Source: Victivallis sp. Marseille-Q1083
Lineage (GTDB): Bacteria > Verrucomicrobiota > Lentisphaeria > Victivallales > Victivallaceae
Assembly: GCF_903645315.1 (NCBI RefSeq)
Contig: NZ_CAHJXL010000002.1
Coordinates: forward strand, 546,934 to 610,933
Length of the DNA stretch: 64,000 nucleotides
Reading direction: 5' to 3'
Part shown: positions 1-9,153 of the stretch, one piece after another
How the letters are laid out: the number at the start of each line of letters is the position of its first letter
How positions within the stretch are numbered: the stretch's first letter is position 1
The notes under the pieces: model-generated
Databases searched by the model: none
What the model was told of the DNA's origin: nothing
What the model saw: the letters and a program-made list of their open reading frames with translations, nothing else
Program-made: the position numbers and the translations under genes

Positions 1-184
1 GCTCGCCGAACAACAACGGGGGAAAGGGGGAATATGCTCAATTTGCAAAAAAACGACAATATCCGACTCTGAAAATAAAAACTTCCGAATCTTCTGAACA
101 TTTCTCGACGATTCGAAAGTTTCATGCAACATTCAGGTTAGTTGCCGGTACAATAACCCTGCAACAGGATTTCGTGTGGAGAAT

Positions 185-274
185 ATGGAAACGGGCGAAA
201 TCAAAAAATATCTTTTTGAGCCTAATGGCGATGTGCGCATAGAGCCCGGAACAGAAGAAGATATGGTTGAATAA
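185..274 (+). CDS. possible short ORF, 29 aa
   Basis: A 29-codon ATG-to-TAA frame starts METGEIKK and ends EEDMVE. It is preceded by a weak purine stretch (GTGGAG) and followed within 30 bases by a hairpin terminator. The product is acidic and resembles no family I know. It may be a leader or a small accessory protein of the island. Coding status is uncertain because the frame is so short. The remaining bases from 1 to 184 show no convincing gene. Confidence 0.25.
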   Translation: METGEIKKYLFEPNGDVRIEPGTEEDMVE

Positions 275-299
275 AATTTCTGTCGAAATATCGTTTCAT

Positions 300-324
300 C
301 CCCGGTTACGTATGGTAGCCGGGG
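300..324. terminator. bidirectional hairpin terminator
   Basis: A 9-bp GC-rich stem (one G-T pair) with a 7-base loop is followed by an AT-rich stretch. It lies between the end of the short plus-strand frame and the end of the minus-strand gene at 330-794, where a shared terminator is expected. Confidence 0.5.
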
Positions 325-329
325 ATAAT

Positions 330-794
330 TTATATCTTTTGAGAAACTCCGTAGCTCCGCTGATGCGGTATCCGTTCATTACAGAACTGTGGTTTTGTCA
401 GATTCAGAACCCATTGATCCAGATGTTTCATCTCATCAGTTGAATTGTTTACTGTGATACGGATGTTGTCAATCTGTTCGACAGGTGACATGGAATGAGA
501 TGTCCAAAGTCGCCTGATTACAGACAGGAGATCGGCAAGGTCGTATCGTCCGTATCCATCGCAGATGAAGAGGAAGAGGATATAGTGTTTTCCATATGGA
601 TCATAATGCCAGCAGTAAGTCGGGATGAATGCTTTCCGATTCAACGTGATCTTAAGAGAGTTCAGGTATTTGGAGAACTCTCCGCCATTGATCGCATGGA
701 ACCGATAGATTCCAACAGATACGGATTCGTACCTGGCAAGATAGCGTTCAATGATGTTGTGGGTTATGCTTTGCAATGGGTGTGATTCTGTCAT
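330..794 (-). CDS. short Gp2/YagK-YfjJ-like protein
   Basis: A 154-aa protein starting at an ATG with an AAGGAG site upstream. The middle carries a tract (TYCWHYDPYGKHYILFLF) followed by a spaced I..LW segment. The layout matches the inovirus Gp2/YagK-YfjJ C-terminal family, where Y.W...HYH..L precedes a W-containing helix. It is shorter and more divergent than the 214-aa relative at 38799-39443 and lacks the second histidine. Gp2-like proteins are associated with phage and plasmid replication, but their biochemical role is poorly defined. Being at the left edge of the accessory region, it may belong to the mobile element's own genes. Family assignment is by pattern only. Confidence 0.45.
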   Translation of the reverse strand: MTESHPLQSITHNIIERYLARYESVSVGIYRFHAINGGEFSKYLNSLKITLNRKAFIPTYCWHYDPYGKHYILFLFICDGYGRYDLADLLSVIRRLWTSHSMSPVEQIDNIRITVNNSTDEMKHLDQWVLNLTKPQFCNERIPHQRSYGVSQKI

Positions 795-1016
795 GGCATT
801 TCTCCTTGAGGTGTGTTAATTGAGCTCAAAAATACAGTGTCAGAGTTATTCTCTGCATAGGATTGTTCTTATTTTATCAGTGTATTTCATTCCAATTTCA
901 CGTATATATAACCACGTGACAGCAGGCTGAAGAGATCGGCCTGAACCTTATCAACGGCCCTTCCGGTCTTTCGGGATCGGAGGGGCTTGTTATTTTCAAC
1001 ATCACGGAGGTTGTGT

Positions 1017-2369
1017 ATGAAGATTGAAGTGAACAAAAATGAATTGGAAAGAGCGTTGATCGCGCTCGGGAAACTGATCAGTCGGATGTCTCCGATTCCG
1101 AAGCATAAATCCCTGCTGCTCGAATGCAAGGATGGCAAAGTCTGTTTCAGCACCCGTTCCCCATCTGAACAGATGACATTCCGGACGGCGTGTGCTGGAG
1201 AAGTCGAGTTCCGCTGTATCGTGGGATTCGATGAGTTCCGGGATGCGGTTCGCGGATACCGGAACAAAGTGCTTGAGATCGAAGACAACGAAGGAACTCT
1301 GCGAGTCGGGGAAAGAACTCTGTTGCCGATGTCCGGTGTGGAGTGGCGGGTTCCCGATGAGGGTGAACACTGCTCTGTCAGCGAGCTGCCGAAGGACTTT
1401 GTCGCTCTGTTTGCTGCGGCATCTCCGCTTGTTGACCGGAACAACCCTCGCAAGGTCTTGCAGGGGATCAACCTCTGCCGGGAGGGGATCACTACGACCA
1501 ACGGAAGAGAGCTGCTGAACATCTACGTTCCGCTGAATGTGGATGACTTCACGATACCGCTTCCATTGGCTCTGATGCAGACCAAGACAGCGGAATCCGG
1601 TACGCTCTGCACGTGGACGGACAGAATCGGGAAGAGGTGCCGCATCGAAACGGAACACTGGGTCTGGTATGCGGAAGGTTTGGAGGGAAACTATCCGAAC
1701 TGGAAACAGGTCATCCCCTCGCAGAAGGCATTGGTCCGTTCGGTATCGTTCCTGCCGGAGCGTGGTCAGCAGCTTGAAATCTTCCTCAAGAACGTTCCTG
1801 ATCAGCCTCCGCATAATCCAGTGGAGCTGTACCAGAGCGATGATCCGGGGTATCTGAACATTCTCGCTGGCGAGATGCACACCAGCATAGCGGCGGAGTT
1901 CATCGGCAACTGGAACGATGTTTCGATCAAACTCAACAAGCACGCGCTTCTTCGGCTGCTGTCGGAGGGGCATACGAAGATAGAGGCATGTGACGGACAT
2001 TTCCCGATCCTTGCAACCGGAGGCACGGGACATTATATCACGATACCGTTATATCAGCCGAAAACTCAAGAACCCAAAACCATTCAAACTCAAACGGAGG
2101 AACCTAAAATGGAAAACAATGAAATGAGAGTCGTGTCCGCCCCTGTGCAGACGGTCGTCCGCAACTCGGAACCTGTTCCCGAAGCGGTTGATCCGATGGA
2201 GGAACTGAACCATGGTCTCGACGAGCTGCGCGGCAGGCTCAAGCTGCTGCTCGATGAAACCGGTGTCCTGACCCGCAAGGTCAAGGAGGCAGTGCTCAAA
2301 CAGAAGCAGAAGGAGCGGGATTTCATCCTCGCCAAGCGTGCCATCGAACGGATCAAAATGGCGATCTGA
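1017..2369 (+). CDS. DNA polymerase III beta-clamp-like protein with C-terminal coiled coil
   Basis: The product is 450 aa. I chose the ATG at 1017 because GGAGG lies six bases upstream and the protein then begins MKIEVNKNELERAL, like DnaN. Residues 1-120 resemble clamp domain 1 (KHKSLLLECKDGKVCFSTRS). Residues about 140-250 resemble domain 2 (QGINLCREGITTTNGRELLN). A third segment runs to about residue 350. Unlike chromosomal DnaN (about 370 aa), an extra tail of about 100 aa follows, with a charged helix (LDELRGRLKLLLDETG, then KQKQKERDFILAKRAIERI) likely to form a coiled coil. It heads a plus-strand run of genes including a PD-(D/E)XK nuclease, so I infer a role in replication or repair of the mobile element. 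Clamp fold is likely; whether it forms a ring is unknown. Confidence 0.6.
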   Translation: MKIEVNKNELERALIALGKLISRMSPIPKHKSLLLECKDGKVCFSTRSPSEQMTFRTACAGEVEFRCIVGFDEFRDAVRGYRNKVLEIEDNEGTLRVGERTLLPMSGVEWRVPDEGEHCSVSELPKDFVALFAAASPLVDRNNPRKVLQGINLCREGITTTNGRELLNIYVPLNVDDFTIPLPLALMQTKTAESGTLCTWTDRIGKRCRIETEHWVWYAEGLEGNYPNWKQVIPSQKALVRSVSFLPERGQQLEIFLKNVPDQPPHNPVELYQSDDPGYLNILAGEMHTSIAAEFIGNWNDVSIKLNKHALLRLLSEGHTKIEACDGHFPILATGGTGHYITIPLYQPKTQEPKTIQTQTEEPKMENNEMRVVSAPVQTVVRNSEPVPEAVDPMEELNHGLDELRGRLKLLLDETGVLTRKVKEAVLKQKQKERDFILAKRAIERIKMAI

Positions 2370-2397
2370 CCGCATCACACAGAAGAAACACACAACC

Positions 2398-2431
2398 GAA
2401 GGGACGGAAGCTTGACCGCTTCCGTCCCTTC
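2398..2431. terminator. perfect 14-bp hairpin
   Basis: Two perfect 14-base arms (GAAGGGACGGAAGC and its complement) flank a 6-base loop and are followed by TCATTT. It sits between the clamp-like gene and the next gene, 20 bases before the latter's start, so it may attenuate read-through. Confidence 0.6.
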
Positions 2432-2451
2432 TCATTTATGGAGGTGAAACT

Positions 2452-2883
2452 ATGTTGAAACTCAATGCGTCGTATTCCAAGAAGGTTCCCGCCGGGGAAG
2501 AGTATTCAAGCCAGAGCTATCATGCGTCGGTCGAGGTTGAACTTCCGGACGGATTGTCCGGGGAAGCTCTCCAAGCCCGTATTCATGAAACGTTCGATCT
2601 GGTACGGAACTCGGTCGAAGCGGAACTGCACGGAAATGATCCCCGTAATTACGGTACTTATCCGGCTTCAAACGGGCCGAAAAACGCTCCTCAAGGCAGG
2701 AGAGCAGGAGACCGTCAGAACGACGGTCCGGCGAGTCCGAAACAACTTTCGTATCTGCTTGATCTGGCTCGTCAGCGTGGCGTGACACCGCAGCAGATCG
2801 CAGCCCGGTTCCAGGTTCCGGATGTGCGTCAGTTGTCCCGTCAGCAGTGTTCTAATCAGATCAATGAATGGAGGGCTGCGTGA
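2452..2883 (+). CDS. hypothetical protein, plasmid/phage type
   Basis: A 143-aa protein with GGAGGTGAAACT just before its ATG. The first 65 residues are predicted beta-rich (SYHASVEVELPDGLSG). After a polar linker comes a C-terminal helical module, SPKQLSYLLDLARQRG, then LSRQQCSNQINEW. That K-Q-L-x-Y-L-L...S-x-x-I pattern recurs in small plasmid and phage proteins of unknown role. Its stop overlaps the next start as TGATG, so the two genes are translationally coupled and probably work together. Confidence 0.6.
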   Translation: MLKLNASYSKKVPAGEEYSSQSYHASVEVELPDGLSGEALQARIHETFDLVRNSVEAELHGNDPRNYGTYPASNGPKNAPQGRRAGDRQNDGPASPKQLSYLLDLARQRGVTPQQIAARFQVPDVRQLSRQQCSNQINEWRAA

Positions 2884-3686
2884 TGGCGACCATTGACGAA
2901 CTGCGACAGGAACCGCACTGGTCGTATTCTGCGTTGAATACGTACCTCAACATCTGCCAGTTGCAATACTTCTACCGTTACGTGGAACAGGCCGAGGTCG
3001 AGCGGACTTCGGTCTGCTTTCCGTTCGGCAAGGCGTTTCATGCGGCATTGACCGCCCAGGCGTGGGAGTGTATGATGGGAAACTCTCTACGGCAGGATGA
3101 GCTTGTGGAGCGTTTCGCAGAGGCGTTCAAAATCGAAGCCGAAGCGACGCCGAACCTGATCTACAAGGAGGGAGAGAACTTCGACACAATAATCGATCTT
3201 GCAACGAAAATGCTGGATGCGGCGCTGGCGAACTGGACGGACTACTACACGATCAAGGGAGTCGCGCAGGCATTCAAGTTTGATGTTCCCGGTCTGGACA
3301 AGCCTCTGATCGGTGAGTTCGATCTCATCGTTCAGGATGGACGGGATGCCTGTATCGTGGACTGGAAAACCTCGGCGAGTCGCTGGCCTGCCGGGAAAGC
3401 CGACCGCGATCTTCAGGCGACCGTATTCAGCTATGCCTACGAGAAGCAGAATGGCACGGCTCCGCTCTTTCGGTTCGATGTGATTACCAAGACGAAGAAT
3501 CCGGGATGTGAATCGCACTACACCAGTCGCGGTTTTCACGACTTCCGGCGCTTCGAGGTGTTGGCAAACCGGGCGCAGGATGCGATCAACAAAGGCGTGT
3601 TCCTGCCCAATGAAACATCGTTTGCCTGCGGCGAGTGTCCCTATCGGGATCGTTGCAGACAGTGGCATCTGAAGGAATGGAGGTGA
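2883..3686 (+). CDS. PD-(D/E)XK nuclease, RecB/Cas4-like
   Basis: The product is 267 aa. The start at 2883 overlaps the previous stop and has GGAGGG seven bases upstream; an earlier in-frame ATG at 2868 is less well placed. The N-terminus (WSYSALNTYLNICQLQYFYRY) is the usual opening of PDDEXK_1 proteins (S-x-L-x-x-Y..CP..Y). Catalytic motifs are visible as GEFDLIV followed by IVDWKTS (D..D-x-K). The C-terminus has FACGECPYRDRCRQW, whose cysteines, together with the single N-terminal cysteine, could bind an iron-sulfur cluster as in AddB, Cas4 and RecB-like nucleases. It lies between the small coupled gene and a DUF932 gene. A role as exonuclease in element recombination is inferred. Confidence 0.8.
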   Translation: MATIDELRQEPHWSYSALNTYLNICQLQYFYRYVEQAEVERTSVCFPFGKAFHAALTAQAWECMMGNSLRQDELVERFAEAFKIEAEATPNLIYKEGENFDTIIDLATKMLDAALANWTDYYTIKGVAQAFKFDVPGLDKPLIGEFDLIVQDGRDACIVDWKTSASRWPAGKADRDLQATVFSYAYEKQNGTAPLFRFDVITKTKNPGCESHYTSRGFHDFRRFEVLANRAQDAINKGVFLPNETSFACGECPYRDRCRQWHLKEWR

Positions 3687-3687
3687 G

Positions 3688-4416
3688 ATGATGGGATTGA
3701 CGATGTGTGAAGGGAAGTTCGTCGGACGTGACGAGATCGCAATGGTTCCGACTCCGACCGCTACCGCGAGCTGGAAGCCGGTTCCTCATAGCGAGGTGAT
3801 CGACGCTGTAACCGATGTGGTCAAAGCGCATCGCTGGACGATCCTTGAGGAACAGTACGGCTTGGCCCGTGACGGACAGCGAATGTTCGGCATGATCCGG
3901 CTCAACAAAAGTTCGAGCATGGAGTGGAGCCGCTGTATCGGCATCCGCAACAGCCACGATCGCACGATTGCGGTTGGTCTGTCAGCGGGGATCAGTGTCC
4001 ACGTGTGTAGTAATTTGTGCTTCGGAGGAAGTACGGTTCTGAAGCGTCGGCATACCTCCTGGATCGAACTGAACGGTCTGGTTCTGGAAGCGGTGAACGC
4101 TCTGGAACTGGAGTTTCTGACATTGGAAAACGTAGCAGAGGAGTTGAAGATCGATGAACTCAATGATGATGAAGTTCGTGCTTCGCTGGTGGTGGCGGCG
4201 GAACGTCAGGCGATTCCGTCGTGCGATATTCTGACTGTCTGGAAGGAGTTCAAACATCCCCGGCATGAGGAGTTCGCCGAACCGACCCGGTGGAGCTTGT
4301 TGAACGCCTTCACCGAAACCGCCAAGAAGTACAGTCCTGCCCGTGCCGACCAGTGCTACCGCAGTCTGACCCGACTGTTCGGACTGGACGGCAAACCGGC
4401 GGAGCTGTGGAAATAG
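3688..4416 (+). CDS. DUF932 (phage/plasmid-like) protein
   Basis: A 242-aa protein starting ATGATG just after GGAGGTGAG, with one base between it and the nuclease stop. Residues 20-110 (VPHSEVIDAVTDVVKAHRW, then SRCIGIRNSHDRTIAVGL) and the end (RWSLLNAFTETAKKYSP) match the DUF932 / plasmid-like TIGR03299 layout. Members are common on plasmids, phages and integrative elements near replication and recombination genes. Function is unknown. It closes a tightly spaced set of clamp-like, small, nuclease and DUF932 genes and is followed by hairpin terminators. Confidence 0.7.
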   Translation: MMGLTMCEGKFVGRDEIAMVPTPTATASWKPVPHSEVIDAVTDVVKAHRWTILEEQYGLARDGQRMFGMIRLNKSSSMEWSRCIGIRNSHDRTIAVGLSAGISVHVCSNLCFGGSTVLKRRHTSWIELNGLVLEAVNALELEFLTLENVAEELKIDELNDDEVRASLVVAAERQAIPSCDILTVWKEFKHPRHEEFAEPTRWSLLNAFTETAKKYSPARADQCYRSLTRLFGLDGKPAELWK

Positions 4417-4442
4417 TCCACGGGTATTCACCCTGGCACGCC

Positions 4443-4502
4443 CTCTGTCGGAAGTGGTGTAAACGACAGAGTACCTCGCACCCCGGCGGCTTCGGTCGCC
4501 GG
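4443..4502. terminator. two hairpins after the DUF932 gene
   Basis: Two short perfect stems are present: CTCTGTCG/CGACAGAG (4443-4450 with 4464-4471) and CCGGCG/CGCCGG (4483-4488 with 4497-4502). The second is followed by TTTTA. Together they probably end the operon starting at 1017. Confidence 0.5.
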
Positions 4503-4532
4503 TTTTATCAACTGAAAAAAGGAGTCGTTACT

Positions 4533-4844
4533 ATGGCGAAAGTCTTTTGTCCGAACTGTGCTTCGATTGCGAATCCGCTTCATCGGGCCAGTACGGTTGG
4601 AACCGCAACCGGGATTACCGCAGGAGGAGCCGTTGTGATTGTCGGCATGGTTCGCGGTGCTCGTGCCGGAAGCGCGTTGGGAGTTGTCGGCACGACCATC
4701 GGAGCTGTCGCGGGAGGAATCCTGAATCTCCTCTGGGGTGTCACCTCCGGAGGTCTGCTCGGTGCTCAGGCTGGCAAGCTGATCGATGAAAACGTGATCG
4801 GATTGTACCACTGTCCCAAGTGTCATCTGCGATTCAAGGCATAA
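4533..4844 (+). CDS. small zinc-ribbon protein with glycine-rich membrane segment
   Basis: A 103-aa protein starting at 4533 after AAAAAAGGAG. It opens with CPNC and closes with CPKC, two half zinc ribbons at the two termini. Between them lies a Gly/Ala/Val-rich stretch (residues about 21-80) with G-x-x-x-G repeats, typical of glycine-zipper membrane helices. A longer in-frame extension upstream has no ribosome site and runs into the terminators, so I rejected it. A membrane-anchored zinc-binding protein is the best description; the function is unknown. Confidence 0.6.
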   Translation: MAKVFCPNCASIANPLHRASTVGTATGITAGGAVVIVGMVRGARAGSALGVVGTTIGAVAGGILNLLWGVTSGGLLGAQAGKLIDENVIGLYHCPKCHLRFKA

Positions 4845-4851
4845 GTGCAAT

Positions 4852-5004
4852 ATGATTGATGAAATTCATTGTCCTGACTGCAACTCGATCCGTTGCATCC
4901 CGTGGGATGACGGATGGATCTACTGCTCCTGTGGTACAGAGTTCGATGTGCCGAGACCAGAAGAGGCGTTTCCGGAGACATCCGAATCGGAAGAATGCGA
5001 ATAA
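4852..5004 (+). CDS. 50-aa zinc-ribbon microprotein
   Basis: A short frame from ATG at 4852 to TAA at 5002-5004. It encodes MIDEIHCPDCNS, then RCIPWDDGWIYCSCG, and an acidic tail. The spacing CxxC...CxC, with a fifth cysteine between the two pairs, fits a single zinc ribbon. It begins seven bases after the stop of the glycine-zipper protein, so the two are probably co-transcribed. The next sequence is the end of an insertion element, which may have truncated the original operon. Confidence 0.5.
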   Translation: MIDEIHCPDCNSIRCIPWDDGWIYCSCGTEFDVPRPEEAFPETSESEECE

Positions 5005-5016
5005 TCTGCAAAATGT

Positions 5017-5696
5017 AAAGGGGCTGTTGCAAAACCTCATAAGGTATGCGACAGCCCCTTTTTCTTTTGAATATCGGTAAAATTGTGTATAATAAGGTAT
5101 GATCAGGAGATGACCATGGCTTATTTTACAAATTTTCAGGATTATTTGTTCCTTTGCTCAGATCTATCATCTGAGGAAAAGCAGAAACTCGATAATTATC
5201 TCTGGATTTTAGAGTACTCGGGCGTAAGTCGAATAATAGCAGAAAAAGTAACGAAAAGCATCGAAAAAGGCGGAAGACCATCTCATAATCCGTTTCGTTT
5301 ATTTTCCGCCATATTATTTGCATTTTCTAAACATTCGGGAAGTCTTCGGCGCATTGAAGACAGCATTCGATTTGACACACGTTTCATGTATTTAATGGAA
5401 CAAAAGGTTCCGTCATATTCCACGATTTCCAGGTTTTGCAACAACATAGTTGTTGCAAGACAGCGAGAAATATTCTCATGTATCATGAAAGAGATTGTTC
5501 GAAAATATAACATTGACATATCTGAAGTCTTTATCGACGGAACAAAGCTTGAAGCCAATGCCAATAAATATAAATTCGTCTGGAAGCCTAGAAAAAAGCA
5601 TGATAAGCTAAACGAAGGCCTCAGATCAATTATTTCTGCCTATTTTCATTTGCCGCCAGGGAAAAAAGAATTTATGGGTCTTCACGGGAATTTGTG
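5017..5696 (+). mobile_element. left fragment of an IS1182-type element
   Basis: It starts with AAAGGGGCTGTTGC, which pairs with GCGACAGCCCCTTT at 5049-5062. The hairpin serves both as an element end and as a terminator. The transposase frame begins near 5110 (MTMAYFTNFQDYLF) and shows the IS1182 N-terminal domain (RPSHNPFRLFSAILFAFS, then RFDTRFMYLM, then FIDGTKLEANANKYKFVWK). It loses similarity at about 5690, after roughly 195 residues, where unrelated DNA begins; full-length transposases are 450-550 aa. The DDE domain is missing, so this is dead DNA. Confidence 0.75.
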
Positions 5697-6881
5697 GGTA
5701 AATCAGCGTGAGATACATCAGAACCCGTCGTCAGTCAAGCGGCAATCCGACATAACCGCTCCCGTTGGTCGCTTTTATTCCGTTTGCCGTTTGACAGCCG
5801 CCAGAACCTGATGTGAATACGGCTTTTGCCGGTTCGGAAGGAAAAATGACTTTTTTCATCCGAACCATTGAATAAAAATAGCGCATGGCGTAATATTTTG
5901 TTACCACACAATCTATTACGAGGAACCATGCGCCTGAAAACTATACTCAACTACGGTCTGAAATTCAAATGCTTTTGTATCGGGAAATCGGAATTTAACG
6001 AAAAGAAAGATTCCATTATCGTGGAAATAAAGGCTCGAACCAATAGCAAACGGATGGTTGACCGGATTATGCAGTGTGACATCCTCCATGCGGATGAGAC
6101 ATTCATCAAATTGATGGTCAAGGGGGCAAAGAAGTGCAAGCAGGCTTACTTGTGGTGCCGATTGACTGGAGTCGGGCCGCCAATGATCGCTTTTCACTTT
6201 TCGCCATCCCGATCCCGGGATGTTGCAGAAAGTCTGCTCGGAGATTACTCCGGAACAATCATCAGAGATTCTTACGCGGCCTATGAAAAACTGGACTGCG
6301 AGGTTGCCTGTTGCTGGGCGCATGTCCGGCGACGCTTTCTGCAAGCCGTTGAAAACGGATATGGAAAAGCTGAGCCTCTGTTGAAAATTATACAGGAACT
6401 CTACCAAATTGAGCGTGTTGCAAAAGAGCGGGCGGAAAAGAAGGGTACGGAAACCGCACTCTTTCAAGAGCGGAAAAATGTACGTCGGCAGTCGCAGAAG
6501 TTCGTCCGGGAATTTTTTGAGCAGTGCCGGGTACTCAAGGAGTCGGAACGGCCGACCTCCCTTGTCGCCCAAGCCGTCTCTTATGCCCTGAATATCGAAG
6601 AGGAGCTCAAAAAATTCCTGAAGGATTCCAGACTGAATATCGACAACAACCCGGCCGAACGCCTCAACCGGGGAATTGCGATCATCCGAAAGAACTGCCT
6701 CTTTGCCGGAAACGAAGCCGGTGGGCAGCGTCTCGCAATCCTGTATTCATTCGCTGCAACATGCAAAGCGAACGGCATCTGCTTTCGCAAGTGGCTCGAA
6801 GACGTTCTGCCGCGTTTGAATTCCACTCCGGCAGGACAGATTGATTCGCTGATCCCAGAGGCAAAGCAAAGTTGTCAATGA
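5697..6881 (+). pseudogene. chimeric transposase remnant: ISL3-like N-terminus joined to IS66 TnpC
   Basis: An open frame runs to 6881. From the ATG at 5928 (GAGG just upstream) the first 45 residues (MRLKTILNYGLKFKCF, VEIKARTNSKR) look like the start of ISL3-family transposases, which would continue into a CxxC zinc finger. At about 6055 the sequence changes to the IS66 TnpC catalytic region: LHADETFIKLM, RDSYAAYEKL, CCWAHVRRRF, NIDNNPAERLNRGIAIIRKN, then FAATCKANGI. The normal TnpC N-terminus (zinc finger and coiled coil) is absent, as are tnpA and tnpB. An inverted repeat (GCGCATGG/CCATGCGC) brackets the start region. The fusion joins two broken transposases in frame, probably by deletion. 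Confidence 0.65.
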
Positions 6882-6908
6882 GCTCAGGCTCATTATTATG
6901 AAGAGAGA

Positions 6909-6940
6909 ATGCCGTCTGGTGCTCAAACGCCAGACGGCAT
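6909..6940. terminator. perfect 11-bp hairpin terminator
   Basis: ATGCCGTCTGG and its exact complement flank a 10-base loop, with CATTTTCT following. It terminates transcription out of the IS66-like remnant. Confidence 0.7.
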
Positions 6941-6989
6941 CATTTTCTCCTAGCTCTAATTTTTTTCCAAAGCTCTCCGCGATATCTCC

Positions 6990-7047
6990 CCTCACCATGG
7001 GGCTCACTGGGCATACACCCTCACCATGGGGCTCACTGGGCATACAC
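6990..7047. repeat. 29-bp unit, two perfect tandem copies
   Basis: A 29-base unit beginning CCTCACCATGGGGCTCACTG is repeated exactly, head to tail, between the IS66 remnant and the left inverted repeat of the defence cassette. There are only two copies and no spacer, so it is not a CRISPR array. Bases 7048-7200 show no supported gene. Confidence 0.8.
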
Positions 7048-7200
7048 CGCACAGCGGAAAATATTGTTATGGAAAAACGCCTATGCAGACATTCTTGGAT
7101 TCCTTGTCTCTTGCAAAAGAGAAAATGTTGCAGTATAGTAACGACATTCCAAACCAAAAGAAAATATGACAGATCGTCAGATGATGTCGTAACTTCTACA

Positions 7201-7280
7201 AATCATATCTGCCGGGCGTTTTTGGCTAGCCGGTCGAGCCCATGCTCATATTCCGGCGGATTTTCGGTACGCGCCCACAT
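7201..7280. repeat. left copy of 80-bp inverted repeat bounding the defence cassette
   Basis: The 80 bases starting AATCATATCTGCCGGGCG match the reverse complement of 31884-31962 at about 71 of 80 positions by eye. They include exact blocks of 10 bases at the outer end, TTCCGGCGGA in the middle, and about 19 bases at the inner end (TTTCGGTACGCGCCCACAT). The inner end is 12 bases beyond the stop of the last operon gene. This looks like one terminal inverted repeat of a mobile cassette; no transposase matching it is seen. Confidence 0.8.
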
Positions 7281-9153
7281 TTAAATTACTGTTCATAATT
7301 CATTATGTAGCACTTTGAGAAATTCTGCTTGTGCTGAAGCTGACATTTTCTTGAAACGCTCTAACAACCATTCTATTTCCTTTGAATCAAGGAAATGTTC
7401 AATCTGTTGCCTCAAAGAAGTCAACAACTCCGCGTTGACCTCAAGATCAACGTATTGCGGAGGCGCATCCAAGTCCGAACGCAATTCGTTCCCTTGCGCA
7501 ATGGTCATAGCTGAAAGATTTTCTAATCTACTTTGAATTTCATTCAACCAGTCTGTTGCGGCATTTTGTCTAAATGCCTCACACGTTCCTTGCAACAATA
7601 CAAATGCCTTCTCTAAATCCCACGGAAGTTCATATTCTGCAAAGCGTGTCAAGAAGTTTTCTTTAGTAGTCTTTATTTGTGCCTTGAAATCTGCAGTTGA
7701 TATTCCCAAAAATTGTAACTTATGAAGGCTATCTAGATAGAACTCAGTTGCAGACCGCATATTTCTGAAATCATCCTCATCTCTGCTGAAACCTGAATAT
7801 AAATGTTCCAAATCTAACGAACGACTACGCAACTCATCAGCAGATTGCGGGGAGAGTTCCGTTTCCCAAATAGAACTAGCATTATCTTCAATTTTTTTCC
7901 GGTGCAACTCAAGGCTTCTGTTTAGTTCCTTTAGCAGAGCAATTTTTTCTTCAAGTTCTCCAACTAGCTGAGCATTTTGCAATTTGGTCATTATTTGTCT
8001 GGAAGTCGTCAACAACTTCCCATGTCCCTTTAATGAATCTTGAAGGACCTTTAATTCTGCTAAAGTAATATTCTTCGGAAACGAACTATTATTTGCAAGC
8101 CATATATTCACATCTGTCAATGCTTGCTGACATTCAGCTACTTGCTCAAAACTTTTACTAATTCTTGTGTAATATTGCTCAAGTTGTACGCATTGTTCTG
8201 TCAGGTCAAGCTCTTTTAGATTTCGTCCAGTTTTTTCAATAAGTTTAGAACGAAATTCTGTCAATGCGGCTTGGCTACGGTTCACTGGTCGTTGCGAGAC
8301 TAACCACGTTGAAAAATTTTGGATGATAATTTGTTTGGCAGTCAGAATCTGATCTGCTAAATATGAATAATCTTCCTGACGCCACATCGGATCGTCTGTT
8401 TTTTTCTTACCGTAGCTTTGCAATAGGGAAGCACCATAACTCAAATTAAAAACATCTTCTTGAGTCTTTGCACGCTCGATAATATTAAAAGCCTTTTCTT
8501 CTTTTTCATCAAATTCATCAATTTTTCTTTGAGCTTCTTCCGCAAGAGCGTGCAATTCTCTAGCTTTCCATTTAATTGTTCTTGGAATTTGAATTCTAGT
8601 TTCTAAATCATTTGCTTTGGTGGCAAATTCAATTCTGGCTGCGTATGAGCAAGCATTACCCCAGTCGTTTAACAACTGTTCCCATTCGGAATCATTGTTT
8701 TCGGTCTTAAAAAGATTGATTGCAGATAGAGCTTTAATCGATAAGATATTTGCGTCAAACAATCTTGCGTACATGTTTTGCCAGTCCGTATGTTGACCGT
8801 TTTCTTCGGCAAAAATGATATTCTTTCTTGTTTGAACATAAACAGAAAACAAAAGTCCTGCTGACGCAATATTAGCACCATACGGAGAGGCACAAGCCAT
8901 TTCTATAGCAGATGCACAATTAAGTCCTTCCTGGTTTCCATATAATATTTTATCCCACTCCATTACAATTGCTCTTGCATTAGGCTGAGCAGGTTGAGCA
9001 TTGATCGAACCGTCCTTGTTAAAGATCTTCCACGCTTCTTTCAATACGGAATTTGCACGGTTTTGTTGACGTTGTGGCATTGTTTGAATTTTGCCGTAAG
9101 AGAAATCATCCAAAAGCAACGCTCTGGTGAATTCTCCACAGTCTACAGCCGCA

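Noticed and set aside
495-785. 96-aa plus-strand frame
   Set aside because: It is antisense to the Gp2-like gene at 330-794, which has a good ribosome site and family pattern.
6990-7047. CRISPR array
   Set aside because: There are two head-to-tail copies with no spacer and no cas genes.
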